Origin: Pseudomonas sp. URIL14HWK12:I12
GTDB lineage: Bacteria; Pseudomonadota; Gammaproteobacteria; Pseudomonadales; Pseudomonadaceae
Assembly: GCF_003097135.1 (NCBI RefSeq)
Contig: NZ_QEQL01000003.1
Coordinates: 248,001 to 312,000 of the forward strand
Direction: 5' to 3'
Length of the DNA: 64,000 nucleotides
This document shows positions 57,725 through 64,000 of this stretch, piece by piece (the stretch's first letter is position 1; each line of letters starts with the position of its first letter). Made by a program: the position numbers and the translations under genes. The notes under the pieces were generated by a model that saw only the letters and a program-made list of their open reading frames with translations, was not told where the DNA came from and ran no database searches.

Positions 57725-57736
57725 GGAACGCGTTCC
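57725..57736. promoter_or_regulatory. Perfect palindrome upstream of pilG
   Basis: GGAACGCGTTCC is a perfect 12-base palindrome in the gshB-pilG intergenic region, 65 bases upstream of the pilG ATG, followed by a TA-rich GCTAAAAAG. It could bind a dimeric regulator of either gene. No known consensus is matched. Confidence 0.3.
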
Positions 57737-57801
57737 CGGAGTGTGCTAAAAAGCCCTCATAGACGACACCTCGGCAGCATCCACAGCCTGATAGAGCAAT
57801 C

Positions 57802-58209
57802 ATGGAGCAGCATTCCAATGGCCTCAAGGTCCTGGTCGTCGATGATTCGAAGACCATCCGCCGCACGGCCGAAGCGCTACTGCAGGAAGCCGGTTGCCAG
57901 GTCATCACTGCCGTGGATGGCTTCGATGCGCTGGCAAAGATCGCCGACTACCGACCCAGCATCATCTTCATCGATGTGATGATGCCGCGCCTGGACGGCT
58001 ATCAGACCTGCGCCTTGATCAAACACAACAGCCAGTTCCGCGGCACTGCCGTGGTGATGCTGTCATCCCGTGATGGGCTGTTCGACCGCGCCCGTGGGCG
58101 AGTGGTAGAGGCCGACCAGTTCCTGACCAAACCTTTCAGCAAGGAAACCCTGCTGGGTGCGATCCGGGCACACGTGCCCGGTTTCGGCGTTGCGCAGGGG
58201 CAGCCATAA
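57802..58209 (+). CDS. pilG: Twitching-motility response regulator PilG
   Basis: 135 residues, one CheY-like receiver domain. VLVVDDSKTIRRTAEALL holds the acidic pair, Asp58 in IIFIDVMMPRLDGY is the phosphate acceptor, and Lys in FLTKPFSKE the conserved lysine. It receives phosphate from ChpA in the Pil-Chp system. First gene of the pilGHIJ-chpA operon, 175 bases from gshB. Confidence 0.95.
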   Translation: MEQHSNGLKVLVVDDSKTIRRTAEALLQEAGCQVITAVDGFDALAKIADYRPSIIFIDVMMPRLDGYQTCALIKHNSQFRGTAVVMLSSRDGLFDRARGRVVEADQFLTKPFSKETLLGAIRAHVPGFGVAQGQP

Positions 58210-58240
58210 CAGCGGCAAGGCCGCCATTGAGGGAAAGAAC

Positions 58241-58606
58241 ATGGCCCGAATTCTGATTGTCGACGACTCGGCGACCGAGCTGCACAAACTCACCGATATC
58301 CTCGAAAAGCACGGCCATCAGGTGCTGAAGGCCGACAACGGCGCCGACGGTGTGGCCTTGGCGCGCCAGGAAAAGCCCGATGCGGTGCTCATGGATATCG
58401 TCATGCCGGGCCTCAATGGCTTCCAGGCCACCCGCCAGTTGGCCAAGGACCCGGCAACCAGCGCGATCCCGGTGATCATCATCACCGCCAAGGATCAGGA
58501 AACCGACAAGGTCTGGGGGACGCGCCAGGGTGCGCGGGAATACATCACCAAGCCGCTCGAAGAAGACGACCTGCTGCGGACCCTCGCCGCGGTGCTGGCC
58601 GGTTAA
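58241..58606 (+). CDS. pilH: Twitching-motility response regulator PilH
   Basis: 121 residues, receiver domain only. ARILIVDDSATELHKLTDIL holds the acidic pair, Asp52 in AVLMDIVMPGLNGF is the acceptor, and ITKPLEEDD the lysine. GAGGGAAAGA precedes the ATG at 58241. It acts opposite to PilG in the Pil-Chp pathway. 31 bases after pilG. Confidence 0.95.
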   Translation: MARILIVDDSATELHKLTDILEKHGHQVLKADNGADGVALARQEKPDAVLMDIVMPGLNGFQATRQLAKDPATSAIPVIIITAKDQETDKVWGTRQGAREYITKPLEEDDLLRTLAAVLAG

Positions 58607-58615
58607 GTATCGAGC

Positions 58616-59155
58616 ATGATTCCCGGGCGTACTGCTTTCGAGCTGCTGCTGGAGATCGACCGGCGATGCCGCGCCCAGGCCGCGGCGCTGCCGTCGCAGC
58701 AGGCGCGCCTGCAGAACTGGAGCGGCATCGGCTTTCGCCTGGCAGGGCACTGGTTCGTCGCGCCCATGGCCGAAGTGGTCGAGGTACTGCCCGAGCCGCG
58801 CCTGACCCAGGTGCCGGGTGTGCGGCACTGGGTGATGGGTATGGCGAACCTGCGCGGCCGTCTACTGCCGGTGATGGACCTGTGCGGGTTCTTCGGCCAG
58901 GGCCTGAGCCCGCTGAAGAAGCAGCGGCGCATCCTGGTGATCGATCACGAGGAATTGTTCACCGGCCTGATGGTCGACGAAGTCCCCGGCCTGCAACACT
59001 TTGCGATGCAGCGCCTTGACCCTTCTTCCCCACCGGGGCTGCCACCTTCGATGGCGCCTTACGTGCAGGGGCATTTCCAGCGCGAGCGCAATTGGGCGGT
59101 ATTCAGCCCCCTGGCGCTCACGCACGTGGCGGAGTTCATGAATGTGGCGTTGTAA
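58616..59155 (+). CDS. pilI: CheW-like adaptor PilI
   Basis: 179 residues. A CheW domain with FRLAGHWFVAPMAEVVEVLP, VRHWVMGMANLRGRLLPVMD and RILVIDHEELFTGLMVDEVP. It couples the receptor PilJ to the kinase ChpA. Begins nine bases after pilH. Confidence 0.94.
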   Translation: MIPGRTAFELLLEIDRRCRAQAAALPSQQARLQNWSGIGFRLAGHWFVAPMAEVVEVLPEPRLTQVPGVRHWVMGMANLRGRLLPVMDLCGFFGQGLSPLKKQRRILVIDHEELFTGLMVDEVPGLQHFAMQRLDPSSPPGLPPSMAPYVQGHFQRERNWAVFSPLALTHVAEFMNVAL

Positions 59156-59176
59156 TCGCCCCGCGCAGGAGGCTCG

Positions 59177-61216
59177 ATGAAGCGGGCTGTGCAAGGTTCA
59201 CGCAGTGCAGCGCAGATTGCCGGTCTGTTCGTGGCGCTGATCATCTTCATCATGTTGTTGTTCGCCAATTTCGCCTACCTCAACACCCGCGCCAACTACG
59301 ACAAGCAGTACATCAGCCACGCCGGTGAGCTACGGGTGGTGTCCCAGCGTATCGCCAAGAATGCCACCGAGGCTGCTGCCGGAAAGGCCGAGGCGTTCCG
59401 CCAACTGAACGAGGCGCGCAACGAATTCGAGCGTCGCTGGCGCTACCTGGTAGAGGGCGATCGCCATACCGGCTTGCCACCTGCGCCCCATGAGGTGAGT
59501 GAAGAGATCCAGGCCGTGCAGGCTGGCTGGGATCACTTGCGCAAGAACACCGACACCATTCTGCGCAGCGAGCAGACGGTACTGTCGCTGCACCAGGTGG
59601 CCGCCACCCTTAGCCAGACCGTGCCGCAGTTGCAGCTGCAGTCGGAGAAAGTCGTCGACATCCTGCTGCGCCGCGGCGCCCCGGCCAACCAGGTGGCCAT
59701 GGCGCAGCGTCAGTCGCTGCTGGCCGAGCGTATTCTTGGCTCTGTGAATACCGTACTTGCCGGCGACGAGAACGCCAGCCAGGCGGCGGAAGCCTTCGGC
59801 CGCGATGCCAATCGCTTCGGCGTGGTGCTGGCCGGCATGCTCGACGGCAACTCTGGCCAGCGAATCAGCCAGGTGCAGGACCCCGAGGCCCGGGCCCTGC
59901 TCAAGGAAATCTCCGAACTGTTCACGTTCGTTTCCGGTTCCGTGGATGAAATCCTCGAGACATCGCCGGAGCTGTTGCGCGTGCGCGAGGCCAGCGCGGG
60001 CATCTTCAACCTCTCCCAGGGCCTGCTCGACGATGCTTCGCGGCTGGCCACGGGCTTCGAGCACCTGGCCGGCGGCCGCTCGGTCGATACGGTCGGGGGT
60101 TACGTGCTGGGCGTGCTGGCACTGGCTTCGATCATCCTGATCGGCCTGGTGATGGTGCGAGAAACCAACCGGCGGCTGCGCGAAACCGCCGAGAAGAACG
60201 AGCGCAATCAGGCTGCGATCATGCGCCTGCTCGATGAAATCGAAGACCTGGCCGCCGGCGACCTTACCGTGACCGCCTCGGTCACCGAAGCCTTCACGGG
60301 CACCATCGCCGATTCGATCAACAATGCCATCGACCAGTTGCGCGAGCTGGTCACCACCATCAACCGCGCCGCTGAAGACGTCGCTTATGCTGTGCAGCAC
60401 ACCGAAGGCAATGCCAGCCATCTGGTCAAGGCATCCGAGCATCAGGCCCAGCAGATCAGCGAGGCCTCGCGGGCAATCAGCGACATGGCGCAGTCGATCG
60501 ACCACGTATCGAACAACGCCTACCAATCGGCGAAGGTGGCCGAGCGCTCGGTGGATATCGCCAACAACGGCAGCCGTTTGGTGCACAACACCATTCGCGG
60601 CATGGAAACGGTGCGCGAACAGATTCAGGAGACCTCCCGGCGAATCAAGCGCCTGGGTGAGTCCTCCCAGGAAATCGGCGATATCGTCAGCCTGATCGAC
60701 GAAATCGCCGATCAGACCAACATCCTGGCGCTCAATGCCGCGATCCAGGCGTCGATGGCCGGCGAGGCGGGCCGGGGCTTTGCGGTGGTTGCAGACGAGG
60801 TACAGCGCCTGGCCGAGCGCTCGTCCTCGGCGTTGCGCCAGATCGAGCTGCTCGTGCGGGCGATTCAGGCCGACACCAACGAGGCCGTGATGTCCATGGA
60901 ACAGACCACCTACGAGGTGGTTCGCGGTGCTCGCCTGGCTGAAGATGCCGGTGTGGCGCTGGAAGAAATCGAAGGGGTCTCGGAAGATCTGGCAGCCCTG
61001 ATCCAGCGCATTTCCAATGCGGCCCAGCAGCAGACGTCCTCGGCCGGGCAGATTTCCCACACCATGGCCATCATTCAGGAAATCACCACTCAGACCTCCT
61101 CCGACTCGATCGCCACCGCCGACAGCATGGCCAACCTGGCGCGTATGGCCAGTGAGATGCGCCGTTCGGTGTCTGGCTTCCGGTTGCCCGCCCCGCCGCC
61201 GGGCCGGGCGCCATGA
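59177..61216 (+). CDS. pilJ: Methyl-accepting chemotaxis-like receptor PilJ
   Basis: 679 residues. Membrane helix 1 lies at residues about 15-35 ([20 protein letters not shown]) and helix 2 near 308-325 ([18 protein letters not shown]), with a periplasmic PilJ-type sensory region between. A HAMP-like stretch and the MCP signalling hairpin follow, with the tip [20 protein letters not shown] and [20 protein letters not shown]. It senses pilus or surface contact. Its stop overlaps chpA as ATGA. Confidence 0.95.
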   Translation: MKRAVQGSRSAAQIAGLFVALIIFIMLLFANFAYLNTRANYDKQYISHAGELRVVSQRIAKNATEAAAGKAEAFRQLNEARNEFERRWRYLVEGDRHTGLPPAPHEVSEEIQAVQAGWDHLRKNTDTILRSEQTVLSLHQVAATLSQTVPQLQLQSEKVVDILLRRGAPANQVAMAQRQSLLAERILGSVNTVLAGDENASQAAEAFGRDANRFGVVLAGMLDGNSGQRISQVQDPEARALLKEISELFTFVSGSVDEILETSPELLRVREASAGIFNLSQGLLDDASRLATGFEHLAGGRSVDTVGGYVLGVLALASIILIGLVMVRETNRRLRETAEKNERNQAAIMRLLDEIEDLAAGDLTVTASVTEAFTGTIADSINNAIDQLRELVTTINRAAEDVAYAVQHTEGNASHLVKASEHQAQQISEASRAISDMAQSIDHVSNNAYQSAKVAERSVDIANNGSRLVHNTIRGMETVREQIQETSRRIKRLGESSQEIGDIVSLIDEIADQTNILALNAAIQASMAGEAGRGFAVVADEVQRLAERSSSALRQIELLVRAIQADTNEAVMSMEQTTYEVVRGARLAEDAGVALEEIEGVSEDLAALIQRISNAAQQQTSSAGQISHTMAIIQEITTQTSSDSIATADSMANLARMASEMRRSVSGFRLPAPPPGRAP

Positions 61217-64000
61217 ACGCCGCGGTGGATTTCGTCGGCCTGGAATGGGTACGCCGGGCTCTGATTGACGGCCTGGCCCCTGCGCGGCAGGCGCTGCTGG
61301 CCGCCGACCCGGCCCCGGCCCGGCAATGGTTGGAGCAGGCGCGAGGCGCGATGCGGTTGCTGGAACTGGAGAGTGCCGGTGCGCTGCTCGAAGCATTGGG
61401 GCCTCTGGACGACCAGCAGCCGGCGGTGCAAAGCCTGTTGCTGCGTGTGATGGATCAACTGCCCGACTGGCTGGAACGGGTGCACCGGGCCCGGCGTGAC
61501 CTGCCTGAACTGACGCTGGCATTGCTGACCGAAGCGCGTGGCTTGCGCAGTGGCGCGGCGGCCGCCACCCCGGTGCTGCCGCCTGAGTTGGCCGGCAAGC
61601 TCGAAGCAGGCAGCCGCGATGCGCTGCGGGCCGTGGTGCAAGCGCTGTGTGCCGAGCTGGTGCGCCACCATGAAAGCCTGGATGCCTGGCTCAAGGCGCC
61701 GGAGCAAGGGGCACAGGCGCTGGGCAAACGCCTGCCGGCGCTACGGCAGGTGGCCGATACGCTGGCAGTGCTGGGTTTCGAGCAGCCCCGGCGGCTGATC
61801 CTCGACCAACTCAATGTGCTGCAGGCTTTCGTGCAGGGCCAGAGAGCGCCGGATGAGGCTTCGTTGCTGGATGTGGCCAGCGCCTTGTTGTACATCGAGG
61901 CCACCTTGAGCGGCATGGTCGGGCCAGAGCCTGCCTCGGTCGAAGACTCCGGCCCCAGCACCGACATCGATGAAATCCACCGCCTGGTGATTCGCGAGAC
62001 CTTGGCAGGCCTTGAGCGTTTCCGCGCCGGTGCCGAGGGCGCCTGGGCGGCAGGCTGGCCACCGGCGGAGTGCCAGGCGCTGGCCGAGCTGTTGCACCCT
62101 CTGGCAGGGGCTCTGGCGATGATTCCTCTGGCTGCGGTGGCCGCGCCGCTGGAAGCGGTGGCGCGCTGGCTGGCGCAGGCACCTCGCCGAGTAATGGCCG
62201 AGGCGCTGGCGGAAGTGATCTGCGCCTTGGAATATCACCTCGAACGCCTGCTGCTGGACCCCGAAGGCCCGCACCAGCCTAGCCTCACCCGCGCCGAGCG
62301 CGCGCTGGAAGCGTTGCGCCAGGGCATCAGCACCGCGCCTGCAGCCCCTGCCACCGCGCCGGAGCCGGTGCCTGCGTCGGCTTCGTTGCAGGCGATTTTC
62401 CGTGACGAGGCGCAAGGCTACCTGGCCGTGCTCCAGCGTTGGCTGGCCTCTCCCGAAGCGGTGCCTGGGCATGCTTTGCACGCGGCGCTGCACACGCTCA
62501 AAGGCAGTGCCTCGATGGCCGGGGCCAGCACACTCAGCGAAGTGGCGGCAGCGCTCGATCGCGTTGCCCAGCACGCAGCGCCGGATTTGCCCGAGGCCCG
62601 CGCCCTGTTCGAACAGGGCGCGGTGCAGATCGAACATCTGCTGGCAGGCGAGCCCGCCGAGCAGGCACAGGCGGTCGTTGATCGCGCCAGTGCCTTGCTC
62701 GGCGGTAGCAACGCCACACCGCCCTCGGCCGCGCAGGCCTTCATGCGTGCGCACATGGACCAGGTGCTCGACAGTGAGGCGACCCTGCGCGCCTGGGCTG
62801 GCCAGCCGCGCAGCCGGCAGCAACTGGGCACCTTGCTCGACGAACTGACCGAGCTGGCGCAAGGTGCCCATGAGGCAGGGCTGCCGGCGGTCGATCAATT
62901 GTGCGAGGCGCTGCTGGACGTCTATGGTGCGGTGGAGGAGGGCAGCCTGCCCGTCAACGAGGCCTTCTTCGAGTGCCTTGGCCGCGGCCATGAGGCGCTG
63001 ATCGACCAGTTCGACCAGCTCGCCGCAGGCCAGGCGGTGGAGCCCGCCCCGTTGATGCTGCGTGAATTGCGTGGGCTGCTGGACCAGGCCCTCCCGCCCG
63101 ATGCCCTGGGCCGGGTGGCAGAGGGCCAGGCGCAGGTGCTCCCGGCCCTCGAGCCGGAAGCCCCCGACCCTGACGAAGGCCGCACCGACCAGGAACTGCT
63201 GCAGGTCTTCCTCGACGAGGGCTTCGACATCGTCGAAAGCGCTGGCGAGGCCCTGCTGCGCTGGGAGGCCGAGCCTGGCAATACGCTGGAGGTGGAAAAC
63301 CTGCTGCGGGACCTGCATACCCTCAAGGGCGGTGCGCGCATGGTGGAGGTTGCCCCGATCGGCGACCTGGCCCATGAATTGGAAACGCTTTACCAACGCC
63401 TGGCCGCCGGCACGTTGCTGCCCAGCGCTGGGTTGTTCAAGTTGCTGCAAAAGGGCCACGACCGCGTGGGCCTGATGCTGGACGCCTTGCGCTCTGGCCA
63501 GCCGGTACAGGCCGACCCTGCCCTGATAGCGCGCATGAATGGCTTCGGCCTGGCCCATGCGCCCCGGGGCGGCGCCCAATCACCCCGGCTGGAGCCCGCC
63601 CCGGCGGTCATGGAGCGCGGGCCGGTAGACATGGTCAAGGTCACGGCACTGGTGCTTGAGGAGCTTGGCGACCTGGCCGGCGAAGCGGCGATCGCCCGTG
63701 GGCGTGTGGAGCAGCAGGTCAACGACAGCCGCTCGGCGCTCTACGAAATGGACATGACCCTGCAGCGCATGCGCGACCACCTGCTGCGCCTGGACAGCGA
63801 GACCCAGGCAGGGCAGCGCGATCATTCCCAGGAAAGTACGGCCTACGCCGAGTTCGACCCGCTGGAGATGGACCGCCATTCCCAACTGCAGCAGCTGACT
63901 CGCGGCCTCTTCGAAGCAGTCTCCGACCTGCTCGACCTCAAGGATACGCTCGACGAGCGCAACCATGAGGCGCAGGCGTTGCTGGCGCACCAGTCACGGG
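61213..64000 (+). CDS. chpA: Pil-Chp hybrid histidine kinase ChpA (N-terminal part; runs off window)
   Basis: Open from ATG 61213 to the right edge, at least 929 residues with no stop, so partial. HPt-like modules are visible: His427 in [13 protein letters not shown] and His702 in [11 protein letters not shown], with at least one degenerate N-terminal module lacking the His (residues 1-130, [13 protein letters not shown]). The kinase, CheW and receiver domains expected of ChpA lie beyond the edge. It is the hub kinase for pilus control. It overlaps pilJ directly, with no pilK between. Confidence 0.9.
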   Translation, partial: MNAAVDFVGLEWVRRALIDGLAPARQALLAADPAPARQWLEQARGAMRLLELESAGALLEALGPLDDQQPAVQSLLLRVMDQLPDWLERVHRARRDLPELTLALLTEARGLRSGAAAATPVLPPELAGKLEAGSRDALRAVVQALCAELVRHHESLDAWLKAPEQGAQALGKRLPALRQVADTLAVLGFEQPRRLILDQLNVLQAFVQGQRAPDEASLLDVASALLYIEATLSGMVGPEPASVEDSGPSTDIDEIHRLVIRETLAGLERFRAGAEGAWAAGWPPAECQALAELLHPLAGALAMIPLAAVAAPLEAVARWLAQAPRRVMAEALAEVICALEYHLERLLLDPEGPHQPSLTRAERALEALRQGISTAPAAPATAPEPVPASASLQAIFRDEAQGYLAVLQRWLASPEAVPGHALHAALHTLKGSASMAGASTLSEVAAALDRVAQHAAPDLPEARALFEQGAVQIEHLLAGEPAEQAQAVVDRASALLGGSNATPPSAAQAFMRAHMDQVLDSEATLRAWAGQPRSRQQLGTLLDELTELAQGAHEAGLPAVDQLCEALLDVYGAVEEGSLPVNEAFFECLGRGHEALIDQFDQLAAGQAVEPAPLMLRELRGLLDQALPPDALGRVAEGQAQVLPALEPEAPDPDEGRTDQELLQVFLDEGFDIVESAGEALLRWEAEPGNTLEVENLLRDLHTLKGGARMVEVAPIGDLAHELETLYQRLAAGTLLPSAGLFKLLQKGHDRVGLMLDALRSGQPVQADPALIARMNGFGLAHAPRGGAQSPRLEPAPAVMERGPVDMVKVTALVLEELGDLAGEAAIARGRVEQQVNDSRSALYEMDMTLQRMRDHLLRLDSETQAGQRDHSQESTAYAEFDPLEMDRHSQLQQLTRGLFEAVSDLLDLKDTLDERNHEAQALLAHQSR

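Noticed and set aside
59330..61522. 730-codon open frame antisense to pilJ
   Set aside because: High-GC codon bias leaves long open frames on the opposite strand. The sense frame has complete receptor motifs, and the antisense protein is His/Gln/Arg-rich without known domains.
61741..63579. 612-codon open frame antisense to chpA
   Set aside because: Low-complexity antisense shadow; the sense strand carries HPt motifs and continues past the edge.

Overview
The window is a GC-rich Pseudomonas chromosome segment, most like the P. putida/P. fluorescens lineage. The gene content and order are the evidence: ftsY-ftsE-ftsX-rpoH, thiS-thiG-trmB, metX-metW-rdgB-hemW, proC-yggT, divergent yggS/pilT, pyrR-pyrB-pyrC', gshB, and the pilGHIJ-chpA chemosensory operon. 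I see no rRNA or tRNA genes, CRISPR arrays, insertion sequences or prophage. Gene density is high, with many ATGA stop/start overlaps and no intergenic gap above about 250 bases.

Positions 1-9.7 kb hold part of an aryl-polyene type pigment-lipid cluster on the minus strand. Transcribed from 9.7 kb leftward it encodes a ketoacyl-synthase-like protein, a PlsC-type acyltransferase, two acyl carrier proteins, a small membrane protein, an AMP-ligase fused to a FabA/FabZ-like hotdog domain, a family 2 glycosyltransferase, an LpxL-like acyltransferase, a MIO ammonia-lyase, a thioesterase, a LolA-like lipoprotein carrier and an MMPL exporter that runs off the left edge. The remaining condensing and reducing enzymes presumably lie to the left.

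9.9-13.6 kb has an orphan ParA-type ATPase and a divergent cadR/cadA heavy-metal efflux pair with a clear MerR-type operator. 13.5-26.5 kb is mostly core genome: a GTPase/membrane-protein pair of unknown role (DUF3482/DUF2868), folA, a phosphorylcholine-phosphatase-like HAD enzyme, ilvD, an MFS transporter, rlmI, an HDOD protein, mutM, a ferredoxin, coaD and a TetR regulator. 26.5-43 kb continues with a sulfurtransferase, a YheT-like hydrolase, rsmD, a pair of M16 proteases, the ftsYEX-rpoH cluster, mtgA, thiamine thiazole genes, trmB, hemW, rdgB and metXW.

43.1-46.6 kb looks like an accessory insertion between metX and the yggT side: a LuxR-family regulator, an APC amino-acid/amine permease and a DmpA-like P1-family peptidase. 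These suggest regulated uptake and hydrolysis of a small amide or peptide. 46.6-64 kb is core again: an SPOUT RNA methyltransferase, yggT, proC, yggS, pilT, an NlpC/P60 hydrolase, a TM2 protein, the pyr genes, yqgF, yqgE, a TonB-like protein, gshB and the Pil-Chp system. chpA is cut by the right edge, pilK is absent between pilJ and chpA, and pilU is not next to pilT.
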